Assembly: GCF_900113655.1 (NCBI RefSeq)
Contig: NZ_FOQF01000032.1
Location: 1-37,955, forward strand
Direction of reading: 5' to 3'
Origin: Pseudobutyrivibrio sp. OR37
GTDB lineage: Bacteria > Bacillota > Clostridia > Lachnospirales > Lachnospiraceae
DNA: 37,955 nt
The translations under genes and the position numbers were made by a program. The notes under the pieces were generated by a model. The model searched no databases and was not told the DNA's origin. It was given only the letters and a program-made list of their open reading frames with translations. This document shows positions 23,723-32,151 of this stretch, piece by piece (position 1 is the first letter of the stretch; each line of letters opens with the position of its first letter).

Positions 23723-24298
23723 ATGGCAAAATATGATTTTGAATTTAAGAAAAAGGTAGTCCTAGCATACCTCAAAGGTGAAGGCGGAAGGAACTTCTTG
23801 GCAGAAAAGTATGGTATCGCATGTTCACAGCATATCATCGAATGGGTTAATAATTACAATAAGTTTGGTGATGATGGTCTGAAACGATCTCGAAAAAAAG
23901 AAACTTATTCTTTCGAGAAGAAGCTTTCTGTTGTAGAGTTATATTTATCAAGTGAAATCTCATATCAGGATTTAGCTCTACAAGAAGGAATCACTAATCC
24001 AAGCATGATTGTTAACTGGGTAAAACGCTTTCGTGTAGCAGGTCCTGATGCATTGAGACCTCACAAGAAAGGTCGAAGGAAAACATTGGAAAAGCCAGAA
24101 AAGAAATCTTCTACTCTGCCCATTGAGAGTCCAGTTGATACAAGTGCAGAGCATGTTAAAGAGTTAGAGGATGAGCTGCTGAAGCTGAGAATAGAGAATG
24201 CATTTTTAAAAGAACTGAGGAGGCTGCGTTTAGAGGACGAAGCAAAAATGAGAGAACGGCGCGAATCATCAACAGCCTCCGAAGACAGTTCAAACTAA
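23723..24298 (+). CDS. IS3-family transposase OrfA (HTH protein)
   Basis: The protein is 191 aa from the ATG at 23723, which has TTGGAGG 11 nt upstream; an upstream TTG in frame is not needed. Two helix-turn-helix units are seen: KKKVVLAYLKGEGGRNFLAEKYGI and KLSVVELYLSSEISYQDLALQEGI. A leucine-zipper-like region follows (ELEDELLKLRIENAFLKEL). This is the DNA-binding half of the transposase, which binds the inverted repeats. Translation may shift to the -1 frame at 24205-24211 to make the OrfAB fusion. Confidence 0.92.
   Translation: MAKYDFEFKKKVVLAYLKGEGGRNFLAEKYGIACSQHIIEWVNNYNKFGDDGLKRSRKKETYSFEKKLSVVELYLSSEISYQDLALQEGITNPSMIVNWVKRFRVAGPDALRPHKKGRRKTLEKPEKKSSTLPIESPVDTSAEHVKELEDELLKLRIENAFLKELRRLRLEDEAKMRERRESSTASEDSSN
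24205..24211 (+). other. Programmed -1 frameshift heptamer T TTA AAA
   Basis: In the orfA frame the codons are TTT TTA AAA GAA. The heptamer T-TTA-AAA fits the X XXY YYZ rule. After slipping, the -1 frame reads RTEEAAFRGRSKNERTARIINSLRRQ, which joins orfB without a stop. The orfB frame opens only after a TGA at 24187-24189. Confidence 0.75.
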
Positions 24299-24321
24299 AA
24301 GACCTTCTCTCATATACAGGT

Positions 24322-25140
24322 ATGCCAAAGTCTACATTTATGTACTGGCAAAAGAGATTTGACCGGGAGAATCCAGATAAAGTGCTAGAAGAAACGATTC
24401 TTGCTATACGCGCGAGGAACAAGGACTATGGTTATCGTAGAGTGGTAGGAGAATTAAATAACCAGGGATACAAGGTCAACAAAAAGAAGGTTCAACGGAT
24501 TATGCAGAAGCTAGGACTCCAGGTGACATCCTATACTCGTAAGAGCAGAAAATATAGTTCATATAAAGGAAAAGTCGGAACTGTTGCTCCTAACAGAATT
24601 AGGAGAAGGTTTAACACCCATATACCGCACCAGAAAATAACCACCGATACAACAGAGCTAAAGTACTATGAAGTAGATACAAAAGGTCACTTGACCATGC
24701 ACAAGCTCTATCTGGATCCATTTATGGATATGTGTAATGGAGAAATACTAAGCTTTGGAATAGATAAACATCCATCTGCCAAGAATGTAATGGCTGCTCT
24801 TGAACAGGCGATAGAAATCACATCAGACTGTCCTTATCGTAGGACCTTCCATTCAGATCAGGGATGGGCTTACCAGATGAAGGCTTATTCCCATCGGCTA
24901 AAACAAGAACGTATCTTCCAAAGCATGTCCAGAAAAGGTAACTGCTTAGATAATTCGGTAATGGAAAACTTCTTCGGACTGCTAAAGCAAGAAATCTATT
25001 ATGGTGTGGTTTATTACAGTTACGAAGAATTGAAATCTGAAATAGAACGATATATAAAGTATTATAACGAGCAAAGAATCAAAGAGAAACTAGGATGGAT
25101 GAGCCCTGTTCAATACAGGCTCCATCTTTTAGCTGCATAA
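24322..25140 (+). CDS. IS3-family transposase OrfB (DDE integrase domain)
   Basis: The protein is 272 aa from the first ATG, but the frame is open from 24190 and is probably read as an OrfAB fusion through the shift at 24205. It has an HTH_21-type region (RNKDYGYRRVVGELNNQGYKVNKKKVQRIM) and an rve-type catalytic core: Asp in TTDTTELKYY, Asp in FHSDQGWAYQ and Glu in NSVMENFFGLLKQE, the DDE triad. It ends with the usual YYNEQRIKEKLGWMSPVQYR block. No defect is visible. Confidence 0.93.
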   Translation: MPKSTFMYWQKRFDRENPDKVLEETILAIRARNKDYGYRRVVGELNNQGYKVNKKKVQRIMQKLGLQVTSYTRKSRKYSSYKGKVGTVAPNRIRRRFNTHIPHQKITTDTTELKYYEVDTKGHLTMHKLYLDPFMDMCNGEILSFGIDKHPSAKNVMAALEQAIEITSDCPYRRTFHSDQGWAYQMKAYSHRLKQERIFQSMSRKGNCLDNSVMENFFGLLKQEIYYGVVYYSYEELKSEIERYIKYYNEQRIKEKLGWMSPVQYRLHLLAA

Positions 25141-25145
25141 AGAAA

Positions 25146-25169
25146 ACGAGACGACCAAAGTCGTCTCGT
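25146..25169. terminator. Perfect hairpin near the right end of the IS
   Basis: ACGAGACGAC (25146-25155) with GTCGTCTCGT (25160-25169), loop CAAA. It ends about 6 nt before the right inverted repeat, just after the orfB stop. T runs flank it when read on the minus strand, so it may block transcription entering the IS from the right. Confidence 0.65.
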
Positions 25170-25248
25170 AAAAAAGTCTAACTTTGAGGGGTCACCTCAG
25201 CTTGCTGCTCTTTTTAATAAACTATGCAAATTCTGATTATTTTTTTGT

Positions 25249-26742
25249 TTAATTTTTATTGGAATTTTCGTTGCTAGGTGGGGTTCCTTCAGGTTTTTCA
25301 CCACTAGGGGCTTCACCAGCTGGCTTTTCACCACTTGGTGGATTGCCTTCAGGTTTTTCGCCACTAGGGGCTTTACCTTCTGGCATACCTCCATCAGGAG
25401 CACCTGATGAAGTAGCTTTTTCTAGAGTGATTGCATCACCTGTAGATTCAGAACCTTCTGTATATTCTTCACCATTTACATATAATTTATAGCCATTTAA
25501 ATTAATGCTGTCGGCATCACATGCAAGAGCAGTGACATAGGAATCTCCAGTTAGTGTCCATGTCGCTCCATCTGTTAGCTGAATATAAACGTCTCCAGCT
25601 TCACCGTTTGTATTAATTGCGCCGCTATAGGTTGCACCTTCGCCAAGATAAAGATTCATTGCAGATACATCATCGATAGACATATCACCTTCAAGCGACT
25701 GATTTTTAACATTAACATTTACCTGCCCGCCGTTAGCTCCTTCATTGCCCCAACCTGCAGCTGCGGCTCTCAGTAAAATGCCATCACCATTATTGTTTAT
25801 CTCAGAGTTTTCAATGTTAATATCTGCCACGGTATTTGTGATAAAGAAAACATCACCGTTTGCATTGTTTAATAAACTGTCTTTAAGAGAAAATGATGCA
25901 GTACCTTCATCAGCGTCACCTGACATAGATTGGTAAATCATAACAGCCTGATAATAATCAGACTTATCGCTGTTTTTTGTGTTATTGTCAGCGTTAAGAA
26001 CCACATTGTTTAATGTAGCTGAATTATTTCCTTCTACCACAACGCCTTGAGAGGCAGTAGAGGTTAGTGTTGCATTTGAAACTGTTACATCTGCAGTAGA
26101 ATAAATGACAGGCGAGCCTGTTCCTGAGGTAGTGTAGTCTCCACCAGTGACAGTTACGGTACCGCCGCCTCTGTCTGAACGGATAGCTGCTGACGAATTA
26201 CCGCTGGTTTCAATTGTAAGATTGGTGGCATTCATAGTACCGCCACCTGTTGTCATAAGTCCACCAGAACAGTTGCCAGCTGTAGTAATGTATGAATCTG
26301 AAATATTAACAGTTGTGCCTTCGCCATAGCTAAATACATCATTAGCATGTGTACCGTTAGTATCAACAACTATTTCTGATAAATCAAGAGTTGCTCCATC
26401 TGTTGCAAATATGGCTGCATTATCACCGTAAAAATCGGCTTCATCGCCCTCATCTGAATCCCCGGTCTTAATTACTTCCACATTGCTATAGGATGCATCT
26501 TCTCCTGAGGCTTCAATGGCATGTTCACCATCTTCGTTATTTTCAATAGTTTCGTTAACAGAGATATCATCTCTGGCAGGACCAGATACGGTCTGACCAA
26601 TAGTGGTAGAACCAGCAGCTTCATTCGCTGAATCTGTAACTTCGGTTTCAGTAGATGATACACTGGTATTACCGCATCCTGATAGGATTAATCCTGCAGA
26701 AAGAGCACATGTTAAAAGTTTTGTAACAATCTTATTTTGCAT
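25249..26742 (-). CDS. Lipoprotein with beta-helix-like repeats and Pro-rich tail
   Basis: The protein is 497 aa. A signal sequence with lipobox LSGC (Cys about 23) is followed by an Asn/Ser/Thr/Asp-rich body of repeating short strands (GATLDLSEIVVDTNG, GTMNATNLTIETSGNSSAAIRSD, VTVSNATLTSTASQG). This is the look of a right-handed parallel beta-helix or carbohydrate-binding adhesin. The last 45 residues are repeats of the type PSGEKPEGxP, probably a flexible cell-wall-spanning segment. An AAGGAGG-like site (TGGAGGAA) precedes the start. The gene is divergent from the GH115 gene, which suggests a surface role in polysaccharide contact; the exact role is unknown. Its far end meets the right side of the IS. 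Confidence 0.8.
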   Translation of the reverse strand: MQNKIVTKLLTCALSAGLILSGCGNTSVSSTETEVTDSANEAAGSTTIGQTVSGPARDDISVNETIENNEDGEHAIEASGEDASYSNVEVIKTGDSDEGDEADFYGDNAAIFATDGATLDLSEIVVDTNGTHANDVFSYGEGTTVNISDSYITTAGNCSGGLMTTGGGTMNATNLTIETSGNSSAAIRSDRGGGTVTVTGGDYTTSGTGSPVIYSTADVTVSNATLTSTASQGVVVEGNNSATLNNVVLNADNNTKNSDKSDYYQAVMIYQSMSGDADEGTASFSLKDSLLNNANGDVFFITNTVADINIENSEINNNGDGILLRAAAAGWGNEGANGGQVNVNVKNQSLEGDMSIDDVSAMNLYLGEGATYSGAINTNGEAGDVYIQLTDGATWTLTGDSYVTALACDADSINLNGYKLYVNGEEYTEGSESTGDAITLEKATSSGAPDGGMPEGKAPSGEKPEGNPPSGEKPAGEAPSGEKPEGTPPSNENSNKN

Positions 26743-26866
26743 GTTATTTCCTCCATTTGATTTGATATTTAAATTTTTATCAAACGGATTTGACGATTAG
26801 GTGATGAGTTCCTGTAGGATACTAAATTGTTTTCTGAAAAGCTTTTAACCCTATAACCTTCACAAG

Positions 26867-26889
26867 TTTTGACATATAAAAGGTCAAAA
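26867..26889. promoter_or_regulatory. Inverted repeat between divergent lipoprotein and GH115 genes
   Basis: TTTTGAC (26867-26873) with GTCAAAA (26883-26889), a 7-bp perfect inverted repeat with a 9-nt centre. It contains a TTGACA, but no good -10 lies 17 nt after it. It could be an operator for both genes. The rest of the 215-bp gap shows no further clear signal. Confidence 0.4.
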
Positions 26890-26957
26890 AATGAATAGAG
26901 GTATATTGCCTCAGTTGGTAGAATCAGTGTTATAAAATCAAAATTGGGAGAAGAATA

Positions 26958-29864
26958 ATGGCTGAATTTAATTTGTTCAAAAATGGTGTATTGGCACCTA
27001 TTGTGCTTGAGGATAATGGAGTACATGGTGTTAAGAAGATGGCAGGGATTTTTGCCAAGGATATTAAAAGAGTTACAGGCAAGGCTCCTGAAATCATAGC
27101 AGATATTCCAGGTGAGGCAAGCTTTGTTATTTACCTTGGCTTGGCTGAAAGTGCCAAGGTTCAAAATGAATTTAAGGATGTAATCGATACTAATGCTATA
27201 GTAGGAAAGAGAGAGACCTACGGTATTTTCATGTTTGAAAATCCTGTTAATAAGGGACAGCAGGTGCTTGCTATAGTTGGTAGTGACAAGCGTGGTCTTA
27301 CTTATGGTATGTTTTCTATCTCAGAAATCATGGGTGTATCACCATGGTATTTCTGGGCAGATGCAAATGTAAAGCAAAAGGCTGAGGTTGTTCTTACAGA
27401 GGATGTATGCAAGATTTCAAAGGAGCCATCAGTAAGATACAGAGGCTTCTTTATTAATGACGAGCAGCCATGTCTTGGAAACTGGGCTAGAGAAAATTAC
27501 GGAAGTATCAGCCCTGGACCAGAGCTTTATGAAAAGATTTTTGAGTTGCTTCTTAGATTAAAGGGCAATTATATTTGGCCTGCAATGTGGCGCTCAGATT
27601 TTACATTAGATTATTTCGAAAATGCGGTTCTTGCAAATGAGATGGGGGTAATTGTTGGTGCATCTCATCACGAGCCATGCTGTCGTTCAGGACAGGAGTT
27701 CCAGCGTCTTCGCCACGACAATCCACAGTACGGAACAGAGTGGAGCTTCCTATCTAATGCAGAAGGTATCACAGAATTCTGGAAGGATGGTTTGACCAGA
27801 AATAAGGATTTCGAAAATCTTATTACAATTGGTATGCGTGGAGAGAACGATTCATATCTTATGCCAGAGGATGCCACTCTTGAGGACAATATTAATGTTC
27901 TGAAGAAGGCAATTGTTAAGCAAAAGGAACTTATTTCAAAATATGCTCCAAGTGAGCACCCACAGCTTCTTGCCTTATATAAGGAAGTAGAGGAATACTA
28001 CTACGGTGATGAAAACACTAAGGGACTTAAGGATTGGGAAGCCCTTGATAATGATATCATGATGCTTTGCGACGATAACTTCGCAAATGTAAGAACTCTT
28101 CCAGATGATGAGCTTCGTAAGAAAAATGGCGGCTTTGGTATGTACTATCATTTTGATTATTTCGGAGAGCCAGTTTCTTATCTTTGGATTAACACATCAC
28201 CTCTTACAAAGGTTTGGGAGCAGATGACAATGGCATACGATTTTGGTGTTCGTTCTGCTTGGATTGTAAACGTAGGTGATATTAAAAATCAGGAACTTCC
28301 ACTTAGCTATTTCCTTGATTTGGCTTATGATTTTGATAAGTGGGGAACAACTGCTATCAATAAGACTGGGGAATACACAGTTAACTGGCTGAAGGGCTTA
28401 GGCTTTGATGCCAAAATGTCAGAGGAAGCAGCAAAGCTTGTTACAGAGTATGTAAGCTGGAGCGGCAGAAGACGTCCAGAGGCTCTTAATTCATCAATCT
28501 ATCATGGAGCACATGAAAACGAAGCAAGAGATTATCTAAATCGTATTTACGAAGCAGAAGAAAAGGTGGAGGAGCTTTACAAGCAGGTTAAGGGAACTGA
28601 CCTTGAGGAATGCTTCTTCCAGGTAGTTTATTATCCACTCAAATCTGTTGCAGAGATTAACAAGATGCATCTTTATGCAAGCCTTAACAATGTTTATATT
28701 AAAAAGCGTATGAAGCATGCTAACGTATATGCGAAGCTGATTCAGGACTGCGTTAAAACTGAGCGCAATCTTGTAAAGGAATATCACACAAGAAATGGCG
28801 GTAAGTGGAACCACATGCAGTCTGTTTACCACATAGGTTTTACTAATTGGAATGATGAGCAGTGCGAGTATCCAATCAGCCAGTTCTTAAATCCTGTAGA
28901 GGAAGCAAGATTATTAGTTGGAATAGCAGACAGTGAAGATTCAACTGGTGCACATCGCTGGACAAGACACGTTCTTCACATGCCACTTTGCTTTGAGACT
29001 AATGCTACAGGTGTATTTGAAGTTGCAAATGGTGGCGAGAAGGAGCTTCACTATCGCATAGACTGGGATGAAGATTGGATTGAAGTCACAGCTGCAGATG
29101 ATGGCACAGTAGTAGAAAAGAACCAGCCACTTACTGTAGATGATATTAAGCTATACAACGTAAGAATTAACAAAGATAAATGGAATCAGGTAGATAGCAC
29201 TATAATTCGTATTTACGGAGATGATTGCGAAACTGTTGCTGATGAATCGGAAAACGGTGGCAGCATAACAATGGTAGAGCTTGCGGTAGATGTAACAGCT
29301 ATTGATTTAGGCGATGTAACTGAAAAGTGCTTCCTTGAAACAAATGGCTGTATATCAATTGAGGCAAATCACTTCAGCAAAGCTATTGCTACAGATAAGG
29401 GTGAGTACAAGGAAATCAAGGATTACGGAAGAACAGAAAGTGGAATGAAGGCATATCCACAGACGGTTCGATTTGATAATCCAGCAGATGCGCCAGCACT
29501 TATTTATAATGTATACGCACTTGAAGATGCTGACTATGAAGTAAATATATACGCAGCAGCAAGCAATCCAGTTGTATATCAGGGCAAACTTGCCCTTAAG
29601 GTTGCTGCAAATGATGAAGCGGGGATTATCGTAAATACGATACCTGAAATAGATTTCGTTCCATGGAAATCAAATAGCTGGAGAAAGGGTGTCCTTGACC
29701 AGATTCATATTGGTACCTGCAAGGTTAGCTTGCGCAAGGGTGTGAATACTATTAAGCTTTCTGCAATTGACCCAGGTGTGGTTATTGAAAAGCTGGTATT
29801 ATGGAATGAAAACTGTGAAAAGCGTGATTCATATTTAGGTCCAAAAGAGAGTAAAATCGACTAA
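26958..29864 (+). CDS. Glycoside hydrolase family 115 (xylan alpha-1,2-glucuronidase)
   Basis: The protein is 968 aa, a normal length for GH115. An N-terminal domain (about 1-150) is followed by the family's barrel region, with blocks such as VRYRGFFINDEQPCLGNWARENYG, LLRLKGNYIWPAMWRSDFTLDYFENAVLANEMGVIVGASHHEPCCRS and ITIGMRGENDSYLM. A C-terminal beta-rich region follows. GH115 enzymes remove glucuronic acid or its 4-O-methyl form from xylan, including internal residues. No signal peptide is visible, so it probably acts in the cytoplasm on imported oligosaccharides. A site GGGAGAAG precedes the start. Next to the enoate-reductase-like gene and GH35, it forms a carbohydrate-use cluster. Confidence 0.93.
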   Translation: MAEFNLFKNGVLAPIVLEDNGVHGVKKMAGIFAKDIKRVTGKAPEIIADIPGEASFVIYLGLAESAKVQNEFKDVIDTNAIVGKRETYGIFMFENPVNKGQQVLAIVGSDKRGLTYGMFSISEIMGVSPWYFWADANVKQKAEVVLTEDVCKISKEPSVRYRGFFINDEQPCLGNWARENYGSISPGPELYEKIFELLLRLKGNYIWPAMWRSDFTLDYFENAVLANEMGVIVGASHHEPCCRSGQEFQRLRHDNPQYGTEWSFLSNAEGITEFWKDGLTRNKDFENLITIGMRGENDSYLMPEDATLEDNINVLKKAIVKQKELISKYAPSEHPQLLALYKEVEEYYYGDENTKGLKDWEALDNDIMMLCDDNFANVRTLPDDELRKKNGGFGMYYHFDYFGEPVSYLWINTSPLTKVWEQMTMAYDFGVRSAWIVNVGDIKNQELPLSYFLDLAYDFDKWGTTAINKTGEYTVNWLKGLGFDAKMSEEAAKLVTEYVSWSGRRRPEALNSSIYHGAHENEARDYLNRIYEAEEKVEELYKQVKGTDLEECFFQVVYYPLKSVAEINKMHLYASLNNVYIKKRMKHANVYAKLIQDCVKTERNLVKEYHTRNGGKWNHMQSVYHIGFTNWNDEQCEYPISQFLNPVEEARLLVGIADSEDSTGAHRWTRHVLHMPLCFETNATGVFEVANGGEKELHYRIDWDEDWIEVTAADDGTVVEKNQPLTVDDIKLYNVRINKDKWNQVDSTIIRIYGDDCETVADESENGGSITMVELAVDVTAIDLGDVTEKCFLETNGCISIEANHFSKAIATDKGEYKEIKDYGRTESGMKAYPQTVRFDNPADAPALIYNVYALEDADYEVNIYAAASNPVVYQGKLALKVAANDEAGIIVNTIPEIDFVPWKSNSWRKGVLDQIHIGTCKVSLRKGVNTIKLSAIDPGVVIEKLVLWNENCEKRDSYLGPKESKID

Positions 29865-29884
29865 ACTCACTTTTTGTTTACAAT

Positions 29885-29986
29885 CATAAACCGTTTGTTG
29901 ATGGAGATATCCCTGGTACTGATTTAAAATAATCCTATCAATGATAAAAATTTAACAATGTTCTGGCAGACAAAAAACATTGCTAA
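29885..29986 (+). promoter_or_regulatory. Leader of the enoate-reductase-like gene: shared motif and inverted repeat
   Basis: A motif starting CATAAACCG at 29885-29910 matches one at 34131-34156 (22 of 26 bases). Further down, TTAACAATGTT (29952-29962) and AACATTGCTAA (29976-29986) form an 11-bp inverted repeat with one mismatch, just before AAGGAGG at 29996-30002. The inverted repeat could be an operator or a leader hairpin. No -35/-10 pair is clear. Confidence 0.45.
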
Positions 29987-30010
29987 ATTTGGTTAAAGGA
30001 GGAAATTTTA

Positions 30011-32002
30011 ATGAAGTACCAGGGACTTTTTGAGCCTATCAATATCGGTAAGCTTGAGATTAAGAACCGCTACGCAATGGCACCTATGGGACCACTCGGT
30101 CTTGGTGATTGCGAAGGTGGATGGAACGACAGAGGAATTGATTACTACACAAGACGTGCCAAGGGTGGCATCGGTCTTATCATTACAGGTGTAACTTTCT
30201 CTGACACAGAGGTTGAGAAGCCTTCATTCCCAAACACACCAAACTCTACATACAACCCAGTTCAGTTTGTTAGAACCAGCCGTCAAATGACAGAGAGAGT
30301 TCATGCTTACGGTTCAAAGATTTTCTTACAGATGTCAGGTGGATTCGGACGTGTAACTATTCCTACAAACTTAGGAGAGTTCCCACCTGTATCTGCATCA
30401 GCTGTACCACACAGATGGCTTGATAAGACTTGCCGTCCTCTTACAGTTGAAGAGATTCACGGTATCGTTGAAAGCTTTGGTAAGGGTGCTTATAATGCTA
30501 AGCGCGCAGGCTTCGATGGTGTTGAAATTCACGCTGTTCATGAGGGATACCTTATTGATCAGTTCGCTATTTCATTCTTCAATCAGCGTACAGATGAATA
30601 CGGCGGAAGCTTAGAGAACAGACTTCGTTTCGCTAAGGAAATTCGTGAGGAAATCGCAAAGACATGTGGATGGGATTTTCCAGTTGCTATGAGATTTTCT
30701 CTCAAGTCTATGATTAAGGACTTCAGAGAAGGTGCTCTTCCAGGAGAGGAATTCGAAGAAAAGGGCCGTGACATCGAAGAAGGTATCGAGGCAGCTAAGC
30801 TTCTTGAGAAGTACGGCTATGATGCCCTTGACGTAGATGCAGGAACATACGATGCATGGTGGTGGAACCACCCACCAATGTACATGGAGAAGGCTCCATA
30901 CAAGGAGTTCGCTCGCATTACAAAGGAACATGTTAACATCCCTGTAATTATGGCAGGTCGTGTTGATAACCCAGATACAGCACTTGATTGCCTTAATAAT
31001 GATATCTGCGACATGATTTCGCTTGGTCGTCCTACACTTGCAGATCCAGATATCGTAAATAAGATTAGAAGAAATGAGCTTAGCCAGATTCGTCCATGTA
31101 TCAGCTGTCAGGAAGGCTGCATGGGTCGTATCCAGACATACTCACTTATCAACTGTGCAGTTAACCCACAGTGCGGTAAGGAAAGACTTAACCAGTACAA
31201 TCCAGTTTGCAAGAAGAAAAAGGTTCTTGTTGTCGGCGGTGGCGTAGCAGGTTGTGAAGCAGCACGTGTACTTGCCGAGAGAGGTCATGAGCCTGTACTT
31301 TACGAGGCTAATGGTCGCCTTGGCGGTAACCTTATCCCAGGTGGCGCTCCAGATTTCAAGGAAGACGATATCGCACTTGCAAAATGGTATGAGGATGAAA
31401 TGGTACGTCTTGGCGTAGAGGTTCACCTTAATACTAAGGCTACAGAAAAGGAAATCCTTGATAAGCAGTTTGATGCAGTTATCCTTGCTACAGGTTCTCG
31501 TCCAAAGATGTTCTCACTTGGTGATGATGAAAAGGTCTACTCTGCAGAGCAGGTACTTCTTGGTGAGAAGGAATCTGGTGAGAAGACTGTTGTAGTAGGT
31601 GGCGGTCTTGTGGGTTGCGAGCTTGCACTTGACCTTGCCATGAAGGGTAAAAAGGTAACAATTGTAGAGGCTCTCGACAAGCTTATGGCTGTTAATGGAC
31701 CACTTTGCTCAGCTAATAAGGAAATGCTTGAAAAGCTTATTCCTTTCAATGGTATTGAAGTTATTACTGGCGCAAGAGTTACAGAGTACAAGAATGGCGT
31801 ACTTAAGGCTTCAGTTGGCGAAGTGACAAAAGAGCTTGAGGCTGACAGCGTAGTACTTTGTGTTGGTTATGCTAGCGAAAACACACTTTATAATCAGTAC
31901 AAGAATGATGTAGATGAGATTTATCTACTTGGTGATGCTAGACAGGTTTCAAATATCATGTATGGTATTTGGGATGCATTTGAAGTAGCAAACCACATTT
32001 AA
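30011..32002 (+). CDS. NADH:flavin oxidoreductase / enoate reductase-like (FMN, FAD, 4Fe-4S)
   Basis: The protein is 663 aa, the size of 2-enoate reductases, 2,4-dienoyl-CoA reductase and the clostridial FldZ cinnamate reductase. The N-terminal part (about 1-345) is an old-yellow-enzyme TIM barrel. Next is a 4Fe-4S Cys cluster (CISCQEGC, then CAVNPQC). Then come two Rossmann folds: VLVVGGGVAGCEAARVL (about 400) and TVVVGGGLVGCELALDL (about 525), for FAD and NAD. It should reduce activated C=C bonds with NADH. Substrate is unknown; candidates are unsaturated acids such as hydroxycinnamates. It has AAGGAGG with good spacing and ends at a strong terminator. Its codons are unusually C- and G-ending compared with its neighbours, which hints at high expression. 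Confidence 0.92.
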   Translation: MKYQGLFEPINIGKLEIKNRYAMAPMGPLGLGDCEGGWNDRGIDYYTRRAKGGIGLIITGVTFSDTEVEKPSFPNTPNSTYNPVQFVRTSRQMTERVHAYGSKIFLQMSGGFGRVTIPTNLGEFPPVSASAVPHRWLDKTCRPLTVEEIHGIVESFGKGAYNAKRAGFDGVEIHAVHEGYLIDQFAISFFNQRTDEYGGSLENRLRFAKEIREEIAKTCGWDFPVAMRFSLKSMIKDFREGALPGEEFEEKGRDIEEGIEAAKLLEKYGYDALDVDAGTYDAWWWNHPPMYMEKAPYKEFARITKEHVNIPVIMAGRVDNPDTALDCLNNDICDMISLGRPTLADPDIVNKIRRNELSQIRPCISCQEGCMGRIQTYSLINCAVNPQCGKERLNQYNPVCKKKKVLVVGGGVAGCEAARVLAERGHEPVLYEANGRLGGNLIPGGAPDFKEDDIALAKWYEDEMVRLGVEVHLNTKATEKEILDKQFDAVILATGSRPKMFSLGDDEKVYSAEQVLLGEKESGEKTVVVGGGLVGCELALDLAMKGKKVTIVEALDKLMAVNGPLCSANKEMLEKLIPFNGIEVITGARVTEYKNGVLKASVGEVTKELEADSVVLCVGYASENTLYNQYKNDVDEIYLLGDARQVSNIMYGIWDAFEVANHI

Positions 32003-32037
32003 TTCATAGTCCTTATCTTAAAATAGAATCAATCATT

Positions 32038-32086
32038 ATAAGCTTCTGCCAATGGGCGTTTTTGCCCAGCAGAAGCTTATTTTTTA
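32038..32086 (+). terminator. Strong rho-independent terminator
   Basis: Stem ATAAGCTTCTGC (32038-32049) with GCAGAAGCTTAT (32069-32080), 12 perfect pairs, an inner GGGC/GCCC pair and then TTTTTT. It closes the enoate-reductase-like gene. Confidence 0.93.
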
Positions 32087-32151
32087 GGTAAAAAATGGAA
32101 TAAACTGTGATAACATATTTTTATTGATAATGACGATTAGTGGGGAATAAT

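Larger units (their letters stand above)
23666..25199 (+). mobile_element. IS3-family insertion sequence, IS150-like, 1534 bp
   Basis: The ends are TG...CA with imperfect 24-bp inverted repeats (left 23666-23689, right 25176-25199, 18 of 24 matching, both containing GACCCC and AAAGTTAGAC). Target duplication GCT is at 23663-23665 and 25200-25202; 3 bp fits the IS150 group. It holds orfA and orfB with a -1 frameshift site between them, and both frames look intact, so it is probably still active or recent. Confidence 0.92.
23653..25215 (+). terminator. Terminator hairpin split by the IS (halves 23653-23661 and 25205-25215)
   Basis: AAAGAGCAG (23653-23661) pairs with CTGCTCTTT (25205-25213) and is followed by TT. 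Removing the IS and one GCT copy restores a 9-bp stem with loop TGCTTG and a T tract, just after the Fic remnant. The halves are now about 1.5 kb apart, so the terminator should no longer function for the + strand. The feature spans the inserted element. Confidence 0.75.

Noticed and set aside
23666-25199. The IS as half of a composite transposon carrying Wadjet
   Set aside because: No second copy is in the window and the 3-bp target duplication shows that it inserted alone.
25259-25492. Forward ORF opposite the lipoprotein tail
   Set aside because: Its Pro/Gly/Ser-rich sequence is the antisense of the PSGEKPEG repeat. It has no ribosome site and no independent support.
26869-26897. TTGACA as -35 of GH115
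   Set aside because: No acceptable -10 lies 16-18 nt downstream, so I kept only the inverted repeat.
27668-27889. Minus-strand ORFs inside the GH115 gene
   Set aside because: They are shadows of a strongly supported gene with no codon bias or ribosome site of their own.
32140-32151. GTG start for the GH35 gene
   Set aside because: GGGG lies at the right distance before the ATG at 32152, while the GTG has no ribosome site.
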